Below are positions 1-6,889 of a stretch of 8,978 nt of DNA, one piece after another. The translations under genes were made by a program, and so were the position numbers. The notes beneath the pieces are model-generated. The model searched no databases. It was given only the letters and a program-made list of their open reading frames with translations, and was not told the origin of the DNA. Source of the stretch: Actinomycetes bacterium (GTDB lineage Bacteria; Actinomycetota; Acidimicrobiia; Spongiisociales; UBA5794). The DNA is taken from positions 1 through 8,978 of the forward strand of contig JAJRYI010000434.1 of the NCBI GenBank assembly GCA_024275815.1, in the 5' to 3' direction. The stretch's first letter is position 1, and each line of letters opens with the position of its first letter.

Positions 1-435
1 CACACTCCGCGCCCGGTGGTCGTCGGCGGTGAACCCACGGGAGCTGCCTGCATCATGGCAGCACTCGAGGCAGGTGAGATCGTCACGGTGCCGGGTCCTC
101 ACGACACGATCATGGCCGGTCTCAGCTGCGGAACTGCATCACCCATCGCGATGCCGATGATCACCGCCGGGTTGAGCGCAACGGTCGCGTTCGGCGACGA
201 CTGGGCTGAAGAGGCGATGCGACTCCTCGCTGCAGAGGGGATCGTGGCTGGAGAGACGGGTGCGGCTGCATTTGCAACCCTGCTGGCGGTCGCGGATGCG
301 AACCCGGATCTCCGGAGCGAGTTGAACCTGGGCCCCGACGATGTCGCGCTCGTGATCGTCACCGAGGGAGCGACGGATCCGGGGAACTACCGGGACGTCG
401 TGGGTATCGACGCTCGCGAGGTACGCGGTAGATGA
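1..435 (+). CDS. dpaL: Diaminopropionate ammonia-lyase (DpaL/YgeX family), C-terminal part, cut at window start
   Basis: This is the 3' end of a PLP-dependent (fold type II) enzyme; the frame is open from base 1 and ends at TGA 433-435, giving 144 visible residues. Family members convert 2,3-diaminopropionate to pyruvate and two ammonia in the cytoplasm. The visible part matches the C-terminal third of DpaL: an EPTGAAC segment, then IMAGLSCGTASP (E. coli YgeX has a closely similar MMAGLACGEPNP), then AGETGAA (the Gly-rich segment that contacts the cofactor in this fold) and the closing VIVTEGATDPGNYRDVVG block, which resembles YgeX STEGDTDVKHYREVV. The PLP lysine lies upstream, outside the window. 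GTG at 16 is internal, not the start. The next gene begins about 140 bp downstream behind a candidate promoter, so co-transcription is uncertain. A threonine-synthase-like or serine-dehydratase-like relative is less likely given the C-terminal motif. Confidence 0.85.
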   Translation, partial: HTPRPVVVGGEPTGAACIMAALEAGEIVTVPGPHDTIMAGLSCGTASPIAMPMITAGLSATVAFGDDWAEEAMRLLAAEGIVAGETGAAAFATLLAVADANPDLRSELNLGPDDVALVIVTEGATDPGNYRDVVGIDAREVRGR

Positions 436-475
436 GCGGGATCATCTCGGGGAGTGACGGCCGTTGCGGACCTGA

Positions 476-505
476 TTGCCCGGATTTGGACCGACTCCCT
501 AGAGT
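476..505 (+). promoter_or_regulatory. Candidate sigma70-type promoter for the BMP transporter operon
   Basis: TTGCCC at 476-481 (4 of 6 matches to TTGACA) and TAGAGT at 500-505 (4 of 6 matches to TATAAT) are separated by 18 bp. They lie in the gap between the ammonia-lyase and the substrate-binding protein gene. This would give a 5' leader of about 60-65 nt. It is the best -35/-10 pair I could find by eye in 436-574; the rest of that gap shows no clear terminator or operator. Confidence 0.4.
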
Positions 506-566
506 GGACATCAGCACCGTATCGCGGCGGCCATCTGGTCACCGCGAGCGTGCAGACAAACATGAA

Positions 567-572
567 AGAGGA
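567..572 (+). promoter_or_regulatory. Ribosome binding site deciding the lipoprotein start
   Basis: AGAGGA precedes two adjacent ATG codons at 575 and 578. The spacing is only 2 nt to the first and 5 nt to the second, which favours ATG 578. The choice changes the protein by a single Met and does not affect the signal peptide. Confidence 0.55.
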
Positions 573-577
573 AAATG

Positions 578-1702
578 ATGGCGTTCAAGAGATGGCGGCT
601 GTTTGCGACCCTCATGGTCGTGATCGCGATGGTCGCAGCAGCATGTAGCAGTGGCGGGGGAGACTCGGAAGGGTCCGAACCCGCGGAGACGGCAACCACA
701 ACCGCCGCGGCGGAGCCCGCCGAGGTACTGAAGATCGCGTTCGTCCACGTCGGTCCCGTAGCGGACAAGGGCTGGTCCTGGGCACATGACCAGGGCGCCA
801 AGTACGTCAAGGCGCAACTTGGTGATGCCGTCGAGATCACGACGCTCGAGAGCATCCCTGAAGGATCCGACGCACAGCGTGTGTTCGAGGATCTTGCTGC
901 CGCAGGCAACAAGCTGATCTTCGGCACGTCGTTCGGGTACATGGAACCGATGCTCGCAGCGGCAGAGAACTTCCCGGACGTGGCGTTCATGCACGCAACG
1001 GGGTACAAGACGTCCGAGAACATGGGCAACTACTTCGGTGCAGCTGAAGAAGGACGGTACCTGTCCGGTATGGCAGCAGGCGCTGCGACCAAGACCAACC
1101 TGATCGGCTACGTTGCGGCCTTCCCGATCCCCGAGGTTCTTCGTGGCATCAACGCGTTCACGCTCGGTGCCAGGGAAGTCAACCCTGACGTCGAGGTACA
1201 GGTCGTCTGGACGTCGACGTGGTTCGATCCGCCGAAGGAAGGCACGGCTGCTGAGTCGCTCCTCGACGCAGGCGCAGACGTCATCGCGATGCACCAGGAC
1301 TCGGCTGCACCCGGCCAGGCTGCAGAAGCCGCCGGTGCCAAGTGGGTCGGGTACAACACGGACATGACCGAGTTCGCCCCCAACGCATGGCTCACGGCAG
1401 CCATCTGGGACTGGGGCCCGTTCTATCTGGCACAGGCCAAGGCAGTGATCGACGGTACGTGGAAGGCTGAGTCGGTGTACGGCAACATGGCAGATGGCAT
1501 GGTTGCTCTTGCACCGTTCGGCGAGTCCGTCGATGAGGACCTCCAGGCTCTGATCCTCGAGCGTGAGGATGAGATCAAGGAAGGCATCTTCTCGGTCTTC
1601 CCCGATCCGATCGTGGATCAGGACGGGAACGAACGAGAGCTTGGCGACATCTTCACGATGGACTACTTCGTCAAGGGTGTGATCGGTAGCCCGACGGGCT
1701 GA
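578..1702 (+). CDS. BMP/PnrA-family ABC transporter substrate-binding lipoprotein
   Basis: This is the extracytoplasmic binding protein of the importer encoded by the next three genes. From ATG 578 it has 374 residues (ATG 575 would add one Met). The N-terminus is a lipoprotein signal: basic AFKRWR, a hydrophobic run, then VAAAC with the lipidated Cys at residue 23, followed by a Ser/Gly/Asp/Glu/Thr/Ala linker to about residue 50. The mature domain starts LKIAFVHVGPVADKGWSWAHDQG and continues with IPEGSDAQRVFEDLAAAGNKLIFGTSFGY, GYVAAFPIPEVLRGINAFTLGAREVNP and ADVIAMHQDS, typical of the periplasmic-binding fold of the BMP family. BMP proteins such as PnrA of Treponema bind purine nucleosides. 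This subgroup has GPVADKGWSWAHDQG where classical BmpA/PnrA proteins have a DKSFNQ-like segment, so the ligand may be a base or another purine derivative. It is the first gene of the operon, separated from the ATPase by a strong hairpin. Confidence 0.9.
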   Translation: MAFKRWRLFATLMVVIAMVAAACSSGGGDSEGSEPAETATTTAAAEPAEVLKIAFVHVGPVADKGWSWAHDQGAKYVKAQLGDAVEITTLESIPEGSDAQRVFEDLAAAGNKLIFGTSFGYMEPMLAAAENFPDVAFMHATGYKTSENMGNYFGAAEEGRYLSGMAAGAATKTNLIGYVAAFPIPEVLRGINAFTLGAREVNPDVEVQVVWTSTWFDPPKEGTAAESLLDAGADVIAMHQDSAAPGQAAEAAGAKWVGYNTDMTEFAPNAWLTAAIWDWGPFYLAQAKAVIDGTWKAESVYGNMADGMVALAPFGESVDEDLQALILEREDEIKEGIFSVFPDPIVDQDGNERELGDIFTMDYFVKGVIGSPTG

Positions 1703-1722
1703 TCGAGAGATCCACTGCGGAC

Positions 1723-1757
1723 ATGGGTGTACCCCGGATCTTCCGGGGTACACCCAT
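1723..1757 (+). terminator. Strong hairpin between binding-protein and ATPase genes (terminator or attenuator/mRNA stabiliser)
   Basis: ATGGGTGTACCCCGG at 1723-1737 is perfectly complementary to CCGGGGTACACCCAT at 1743-1757, giving a 15-bp stem. A1738-T1742 can add a sixteenth pair and leave a 3-nt loop. No T-tract follows, so it is not a classical intrinsic terminator; U-less hairpins are common in high-GC Gram-positive genomes. It lies 20 nt after the binding-protein stop and about 50 nt before the ATPase start. Such elements often leave the binding-protein mRNA more abundant than the transporter part, by partial termination or by protecting a 3' end. Confidence 0.75.
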
Positions 1758-1795
1758 CCACAGATGGCTGGGACCGAGAGGCCATCGCAATGGCT

Positions 1796-1801
1796 GAGGG
1801 G
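1796..1801 (+). promoter_or_regulatory. Ribosome binding site deciding the ATPase start
   Basis: GAGGGG lies 5 nt before GTG 1807 and overlaps the alternative GTG at 1801. GTG 1807 is therefore taken as the start, giving an N-terminus of MSTSNGEPLAVELRNV. Confidence 0.55.
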
Positions 1802-1806
1802 TGTGG

Positions 1807-3342
1807 GTGAGTACGAGCAACGGAGAGCCGCTGGCCGTCGAACTTCGTAACGTCGACAAGGCGTTCTACGGAGTCAAGGCGAACGACAACGTGAGTTTCG
1901 AGCTCGCACGTGGCGAGGTACACGCGTTGCTCGGTGAGAACGGTGCGGGCAAGTCGACGCTGTGCTCGATCCTCGCAGGCCTCTACCGGCCCGATGCCGG
2001 GGAGATGTGGTTCGAGGGGAAGCCTGCGTTGTTCAAGACCCCGAAGGACGCGCTCGCCGCCGGTGTCGGCATGGTCTATCAGCACTTCCGACTCGTATCG
2101 AACCTCACTGTTGCAGAGAACCTCGCCCTGGGACATCACGACCAGGGAGTGCGTCTCGACCAGAAGGAACTCGCCCGAGCAGCCGAGGAGCTCGGCGAGC
2201 GATACGACCTGGCAGTGGACCCCACCGCGAGGATCTGGCAGCTCTCGGTCGGTGAGCAGCAGCGCGTCGAGATCCTCAAGCTCCTGTACCGCGACGCCAA
2301 GATCTTGATCCTGGATGAGCCGACCGCCGTTCTGACTCCACAGGAGGGCCAGGCGTTGTTCAAGACGATGCGTCAGCTGGCCGGTGAAGGACGATCCATC
2401 ATCTTCGTATCGCACAAACTCGACGAGGTGAAGCAGGTCTCGGACCGTGTCACGGTGCTGCGCAACGGCAAGACCGTCGGGGGTGTTGCGACCAAAGATG
2501 CCGATGCCAGGGAGCTGGCTCGCATGATGGTCGGGCGCGACCTCGAGCTTCCAACCCGCAGTGCAAGTGCCCCACCCGGGGAGGTGATGTTCAGCGTCTC
2601 GGATGTGCGTGTGCTCTCTGATCGTGGACTCGAGGCCGTTCGCGGTGTCTCGTTCGAGGTACGTGCAGGCGAGATCGTCGGTATCGCTGGAGTTTCGGGA
2701 AACGGCCAGCGTGAGCTCGCACAGGGCCTCGTCGGCCTTCGCCGGCTGACCGCAGGAAGGGTCGAGATCGATGGGGAGGACGTGACGAGCGACACGGTGC
2801 TCGAACGCATCGACAAGGGCCTTGCATACGTCCCGCAGAGCAGGCTGGGCATGGGACTCGCACCAGGTCTGACGACGGAGGAGAACCTTGCGTTGAAGGC
2901 GTTCCGCAGGCCCCCGTACTCGAGAGGCAGGACACTCGTTGCCTCGGCTTTTCGAGATGAAGGGGCACGTCAGATCGAACAGTACGACATTCGTGGCGTG
3001 CGCCCGGGTCTCCCCATCCGACTGCTCTCGGGAGGGAACCTCCAGAAGGCGTTGCTTGCCAGGGAGGTGGAGCTCGAACCCAAGGTTCTCATCCTTCGTT
3101 CCCCGACGCGCGGACTCGATGTCGGCGCCACCGAGGCCGTTCGTAACCAGATCCTCGCCGAAGGTGTACGGGGTACCGCTGTTCTCCTGATCTCAGAGGA
3201 CCTCGATGAGCTCATGGCCCTCGCAGACCGGCTGCTCGTCATCTACGAGGGGGAGATCGTCGGGGAGATGCAGACCGAGGAAGCCACCTCGGAACGGCTC
3301 GGTCTCCTGATGGCAGGACAACGAGTGGAGGAGTCGGCATGA
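1807..3342 (+). CDS. Double-domain ABC transporter ATPase of the BMP/nucleoside-type importer
   Basis: This cytoplasmic ATPase powers the importer and resembles YufO/NupO and RbsA in having two fused nucleotide-binding domains (511 residues from GTG 1807). Domain 1 is complete: Walker A GENGAGKST at 43-51, signature LSVGEQQ at 146-152, Walker B ILILDEP with Asp170 and Glu171, and the H-loop SHKLDE with His203. Domain 2 is the degenerate type usual for this family: GVSGNGQREL at about 295-304 replaces Walker A, and the signature LLSGGNLQK at 406-414 is intact. The Walker B region reads VLILRSPTRGLD at 427-438, so the aspartate/glutamate pair is Arg-Ser. One active and one inactive ATP site is therefore expected. 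The stop overlaps the next gene's start (ATGA, 3339-3342), implying translational coupling. GTG 1801 would add two residues but leaves no room for the ribosome binding site. Confidence 0.92.
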   Translation: MSTSNGEPLAVELRNVDKAFYGVKANDNVSFELARGEVHALLGENGAGKSTLCSILAGLYRPDAGEMWFEGKPALFKTPKDALAAGVGMVYQHFRLVSNLTVAENLALGHHDQGVRLDQKELARAAEELGERYDLAVDPTARIWQLSVGEQQRVEILKLLYRDAKILILDEPTAVLTPQEGQALFKTMRQLAGEGRSIIFVSHKLDEVKQVSDRVTVLRNGKTVGGVATKDADARELARMMVGRDLELPTRSASAPPGEVMFSVSDVRVLSDRGLEAVRGVSFEVRAGEIVGIAGVSGNGQRELAQGLVGLRRLTAGRVEIDGEDVTSDTVLERIDKGLAYVPQSRLGMGLAPGLTTEENLALKAFRRPPYSRGRTLVASAFRDEGARQIEQYDIRGVRPGLPIRLLSGGNLQKALLAREVELEPKVLILRSPTRGLDVGATEAVRNQILAEGVRGTAVLLISEDLDELMALADRLLVIYEGEIVGEMQTEEATSERLGLLMAGQRVEESA

Positions 3343-4451
3343 GCACGCGTCGCCTCATCGTTGAACCTCGTGGACTCGCATCGACCAGGCTCAAGCTCCT
3401 GGTGCCCGTAGCATCGGTGATCGCGGCCCTCATCGTTGCGGGCATCTTCCTTCTCCTGACCGGGGAGAGTCCGGTCGAGGTGTACGCCAAGATGCTCGAC
3501 GCGTCCTTCGGATCTCAGCGAGGGATCGCAGAGACGATGATCTCGGCGACCCCACTGATCCTCACCGGTGTTGCGGCAGCGATCGCCTTCAAGATGCAGG
3601 TGTGGAACATCGGTGGGGAAGGCCAGTTCCTGATGGGAGCGATCTTCTCCGCAGGTATCGCGATCTGGCTCGGGGACGGGTTCCCGGCCACCGTCATGAT
3701 CCCGGCCGTCGTCATCGCCGGAGGCCTCGGGGGAGCGTTCTGGGCTGCGGTCTCGGCCATACCCCGTGTATACCTCGGGACCAACGAGATCATCACGACT
3801 CTGATGCTCAACTTCATCGCGATCAACTTCGTGAACTTCCTGATCTTCGGGAGCAGCAGTCCCTGGAGAGACTCGGCGGTTGCAACGTTTCCGACGGGTC
3901 GGCCCATACCCGACGCTGCCCGGCTGCCAGAGTTCTTCTTCAGACTCGACGTGGGCATCTTCATCGCGATCGTGCTCGCGATCATCGCGTGGTACCTGAT
4001 GGGGAAGACCCGGTGGGGGTTCGCGGTCCGCGTGGCAGGCGATTCAACGGACACTGCCAGGTACGCCGGGATCAGCGTGCCGCGCAAGATCCTCGGTGTG
4101 TTCCTGCTCTCAGGCGCATTCGCTGGTTTCGCCGGAGGCCTGTTCGTATCCGGGCCCGTCGGGGCGCTCGATCCCCGGTCGCTCATCCTCAACCTCGGAT
4201 TCACAGGCATCATCGTCGCCGCACTTGCACGGTTGAACCTCATCGCCATCATCCCGGTTGCCGTGTTGATGGGGGCATTGAACAACTCGGGTCCAGCCCT
4301 CCAGTCCATCGGCGTGCCGACGGCGACGGTGAGCATGTTGCAGGGTGCGATCCTGCTCTTCGCCGTGGCGGGGGAGTTCCTGATCGAGAACCGGATCCGC
4401 AGACCCGAATCTGTGACTGTGGCCGCCAACCCGGAGCCTGAGACAGCATGA
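3339..4451 (+). CDS. ABC transporter permease, BMP/nucleoside class (YufP-like, BPD_transp_2)
   Basis: This is one of two membrane subunits forming the translocation channel. It has 370 residues, mostly hydrophobic, with about nine to ten membrane segments: one at about 18-45, then a short extracytoplasmic stretch (PVEVYAKMLDASFGSQRGIAETM), then the rest. The block LILTGVAAAIAFKMQVWNIGGEGQFLMGAI is characteristic of YufP/BmpC-type permeases. RYAGISVPRKILGVFLLSGAFAGFAGG is the conserved loop and helix near the ATPase contact region. The ATG sits in the ATGA overlap with the ATPase stop, behind a strong ribosome binding site GGAGGAG at 3327-3333. The C-terminal tail is short and hydrophilic. 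It overlaps the next gene by the same ATGA arrangement. It is related to ribose-type permeases, but the neighbours point to the BMP class. Confidence 0.9.
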   Translation: MSTRRLIVEPRGLASTRLKLLVPVASVIAALIVAGIFLLLTGESPVEVYAKMLDASFGSQRGIAETMISATPLILTGVAAAIAFKMQVWNIGGEGQFLMGAIFSAGIAIWLGDGFPATVMIPAVVIAGGLGGAFWAAVSAIPRVYLGTNEIITTLMLNFIAINFVNFLIFGSSSPWRDSAVATFPTGRPIPDAARLPEFFFRLDVGIFIAIVLAIIAWYLMGKTRWGFAVRVAGDSTDTARYAGISVPRKILGVFLLSGAFAGFAGGLFVSGPVGALDPRSLILNLGFTGIIVAALARLNLIAIIPVAVLMGALNNSGPALQSIGVPTATVSMLQGAILLFAVAGEFLIENRIRRPESVTVAANPEPETA

Positions 4452-5401
4452 ACGACTCTCAACTCGTACTCACACTCGTCGCCGCCATCGGGCTGGGAAC
4501 ACCGCTGATCTTCGCGACGGTCGGTGAGATCATCACCGAGCGCTCCGGCATCTTGAACCTGGGTGTCCAGGGGATGATGCTCATCGGCGCAGTGAGTGGG
4601 TTCTGGGCGACCTTCACAACAGGCAGTCTCCTTCTCGGTGTGATCGTCGCCGTGATCGCCGGTGCAGCGCTGTCCTGGCTCCACGCGTTCACCTCGGTGA
4701 CTCTGCGGGTGAACCAGATCGTCTCCGGTCTCGCTCTCGCGATCTTCGGCACAGGCCTGGCGAGTTTCCTCGGTCGCGCGGGATCCAACCCCCTCGTCGG
4801 GAATCCTTCGCGCAAGGTCTTCGAGCCGCTGATCACGGGCGGCATCGCCGAGTGGCCCGTCGTCGGGCCCTTGATCTTCGGGCACGACATCCTCGTGTAT
4901 CTCTCGATCATCGTGGCCGGTGTTGCGAGTTACTATCTGTTCCACACCCGCATGGGACTCTCGCTGCGGGCCGTCGGTGAGGATCCTGCGAGCGCGGAGT
5001 CTGCCGGTGTCAACGTGTCGCGGGTTCGCTACATCCACGTCATGGTCGGAGGCGCCCTTGCCGGGGCAGGTGGTGCCTACTTCTCTCTCGCACTGACTCC
5101 AACGTGGCAGGACGATCCGATCGGTGCAGCGGGATGGATCGCGATCGCTCTCGTGATCCTTGCAAGCTGGAGACCGTGGCGGGCTGTGTTCGCTGCATAC
5201 CTGTTCGGTGCAGCCGAGCGGGTCCAGTTCACCCTTCAGACGCTTGGGGATCCGTGGAGCAACATCCCGTCGACACTGCTGGCAATGCTCCCCTTCATCC
5301 TTGCGATCATCGCGATGATCGTGCTCACGAGTGGGAAGCGAGCACGATTGCTCGGCGCTCCGGCTGCGCTCGCGATCCCGTACTTCCGGGAGCAGCGGTA
5401 A
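4448..5401 (+). CDS. ABC transporter permease, BMP/nucleoside class, second subunit (YufQ-like)
   Basis: This is the second membrane subunit of the importer, 317 residues, expected to pair with the preceding permease. Near the N-terminus, TPLIFATVGEIITERSGILNLGVQGMMLIGAVSGFWA (about residues 18-54) is the family hallmark (YufQ/BmpD type). Later, GLSLRAVGEDPASAESAGVNVSRVRYIHVMVGGALAGAGGAY resembles the cytoplasmic coupling loop and following helix of the partner. About eight membrane segments can be picked out. The start ATG overlaps the previous stop (4448-4451). The ribosome binding site is weak (GGAG at 4433-4436), so translation probably depends on coupling. It ends with TAA at 5399-5401 and faces the deaminase gene across 31 bp, in which I see no convincing terminator. 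Confidence 0.9.
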   Translation: MNDSQLVLTLVAAIGLGTPLIFATVGEIITERSGILNLGVQGMMLIGAVSGFWATFTTGSLLLGVIVAVIAGAALSWLHAFTSVTLRVNQIVSGLALAIFGTGLASFLGRAGSNPLVGNPSRKVFEPLITGGIAEWPVVGPLIFGHDILVYLSIIVAGVASYYLFHTRMGLSLRAVGEDPASAESAGVNVSRVRYIHVMVGGALAGAGGAYFSLALTPTWQDDPIGAAGWIAIALVILASWRPWRAVFAAYLFGAAERVQFTLQTLGDPWSNIPSTLLAMLPFILAIIAMIVLTSGKRARLLGAPAALAIPYFREQR

Positions 5402-5432
5402 CGCTCGCTCGTCGAGACCCGGGCCTGCGACG

Positions 5433-6797
5433 TCAGTCGAGCAGATCCGTTGCCAAGGCGTTGTGTCGCTCGATCAGAGGCTCGATCTCCATGTTCACGA
5501 GCCGGCCATCTTCAACCACGGGTTCTCCTCCGACGTAGTTGTACGCGACCGTGGTGGGTGCAGCGAGGAGCACGGCAGCTACCGGGTCATGTTGTGCCCC
5601 GGCGTACTCGAGACGGCCCATATCGAGGGCGATGAAGTCCGCGGCCTTGCCGGGTTCGAGCGATCCGATGTCGCTGCGGCCCAGGAGCGACGCACCACCC
5701 CTCGTGGCGATCTCGAGGGCGGTTCGCACGGACATCAAATCGCCGCCCGACTGATTGGGTGCTGCATCGAGCCTTGCAACGAGCATCGCCTGACGGGCTT
5801 CGCCGAGGAGGTTGCTTGCGTCGTTGCTTGCGGATCCATCGACACCGAGACCGACGGGGATACCCGCAGTTCTGTATCTGCGAACTGCTGCGATGCCTGA
5901 AGCGAGGCGCATGTTCGACGATGGGCAGTGGGCAACGCCCGTTCCGGCCGATCCCAACCGTTGGGCTTCGGTGTCATCGATGAACACACCATGCGCGAAC
6001 CACACGTCGTCACCGGTCCAGTTCAGCGACTCGGCGAGTTCGACAGGTTTCTTGCCGTAGGTCTCGAGGCAGAACTCCTCCTCATCCATGGTCTCTGCGA
6101 GATGTGTGTGGAGACGGGTACCGGTGGAACGTGCGAGCGCCGCCGACTCTTTCATCAGGTCCGGTGTGACCGAGAAGGGGGAACACGGTGCGACGACGAT
6201 CTGGGTCATGGAACCCGCTGCGGGGTCGTGGTAGGCATCGATGAGCCGTTGTGTGTCTGAGAGGATGGCGTCCTCGTCCTCGACGACCGAGTCGGGAGGG
6301 AGACCTCCATCGCTCGCACCGAGGCTCATCGAGCCGCGTGAAGCATGCAGGCGAAGACCGATGTAGCGGGCAGCCTCGATCTGGTCATCGAGCCGTGAGT
6401 CGTTCGGGAACAGGTAGAGATGATCGAACGCTGTCGTACACCCGCTGAGTGCGAGTTCGGCGAGGGCAACCTGGGTGGACACCTCGATGTGCTCTGCACC
6501 CATCCTTGCCCAGATGGGGTACAGCGTCGTCAGCCAGTCGAACAGGCCGGAATCCTGGGCTCCGGGTACGGCTCTCGTGAGGGTTTGATAGAAGTGATGG
6601 TGCGTATTGATGAGACCGGGGAGGACGACGTGCCCGGACATGTCGACCACCACGTCGGCGGCAGTAGGTAGGTCGGCGGTACGGCCCACCTGGTCGATGA
6701 ACCCGTCGACGACGTAGATGCCACCATCGACGATCTCGGTTCCCTGATCGTCCATCGTGGCCAGAACGTTTGCATGCTTCACCAGGAGAGTGCTCAT
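5433..6797 (-). CDS. 8-oxoguanine deaminase (amidohydrolase superfamily)
   Basis: This metal-dependent hydrolase is predicted to deaminate 8-oxoguanine to uric acid plus ammonia in the cytoplasm. It has 454 residues from ATG 6795-6797. Upstream in-frame codons to 7001 are not family-like, and MSTLLVKHANVLATMD begins the usual N-terminal beta-sandwich. Motifs are LPGLINTHHHFYQT with metal ligands His66 and His68, LHTHLAET with His232 and catalytic Glu235, AHGVFIDD with His269, and GLGVDGSASND with Asp320. The blocks PGAQDSGLFDWLTTLYPIW and RGSMSLGASDGGLPPDSVVEDEDAIL distinguish the 8-oxoguanine deaminase branch (the type of P. aeruginosa PA0142, which also acts on isocytosine) from guanine deaminase and the related hydroxyatrazine hydrolases. 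It is convergent with the importer operon and divergent from kup. Its position beside a purine-type importer supports a role in purine use or removal of oxidised guanine. No clear Shine-Dalgarno precedes the ATG. Confidence 0.82.
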   Translation of the reverse strand: MSTLLVKHANVLATMDDQGTEIVDGGIYVVDGFIDQVGRTADLPTAADVVVDMSGHVVLPGLINTHHHFYQTLTRAVPGAQDSGLFDWLTTLYPIWARMGAEHIEVSTQVALAELALSGCTTAFDHLYLFPNDSRLDDQIEAARYIGLRLHASRGSMSLGASDGGLPPDSVVEDEDAILSDTQRLIDAYHDPAAGSMTQIVVAPCSPFSVTPDLMKESAALARSTGTRLHTHLAETMDEEEFCLETYGKKPVELAESLNWTGDDVWFAHGVFIDDTEAQRLGSAGTGVAHCPSSNMRLASGIAAVRRYRTAGIPVGLGVDGSASNDASNLLGEARQAMLVARLDAAPNQSGGDLMSVRTALEIATRGGASLLGRSDIGSLEPGKAADFIALDMGRLEYAGAQHDPVAAVLLAAPTTVAYNYVGGEPVVEDGRLVNMEIEPLIERHNALATDLLD

Positions 6798-6803
6798 GGC
6801 ACC

Positions 6804-6832
6804 AATGTAGTCGGCGAGCGAGATGCTCCGAC
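6804..6832 (-). promoter_or_regulatory. Possible promoter of the deaminase gene, close to a leaderless start
   Basis: Read on the minus strand, TACATT (6809-6804) is a 4-of-6 match to the -10 consensus and ends 6 nt before the start codon at 6797. The -35 region about 17 bp upstream is poor (GTCGGA at 6832-6827). There is no ribosome binding site between the -10 box and ATG. Together these would fit a leaderless or near-leaderless transcript, but the sequence support is thin. Confidence 0.25.
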
Positions 6833-6864
6833 TGATCAGGGCCGATGTCCACGGTGATAAGCTT

Positions 6865-6889
6865 CCTCCGACGCACCGAAGGTCGGGGG
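6865..6889 (+). other. Leader hairpin upstream of kup
   Basis: CCTCCGAC at 6865-6872 can pair with GTCGGGGG at 6882-6889: eight pairs including one G-U, with a 9-nt loop. It lies 23 nt before the kup start codon. No T-tract follows. It could be a simple mRNA structure or a control element; nothing in the sequence identifies a ligand. Confidence 0.35.

Noticed and set aside
539..1753. Minus-strand 404-codon open frame over the binding-protein gene
   Set aside because: It is antisense to a clearly recognised lipoprotein gene, Arg/His/Cys-rich, and has no recognisable domain.
3515..5038. Long minus-strand open frame antisense to both permease genes (507 codons)
   Set aside because: It is a shadow of the high-GC codon pattern of the plus-strand permeases. 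Its translation is charged, low in conserved motifs, and overlaps well-recognised genes entirely.
5402..5432. Terminator between the second permease and the convergent deaminase
   Set aside because: Only 4-5 bp self-complementary pieces are present (for example CTCG/CGAG), which is too weak to call.
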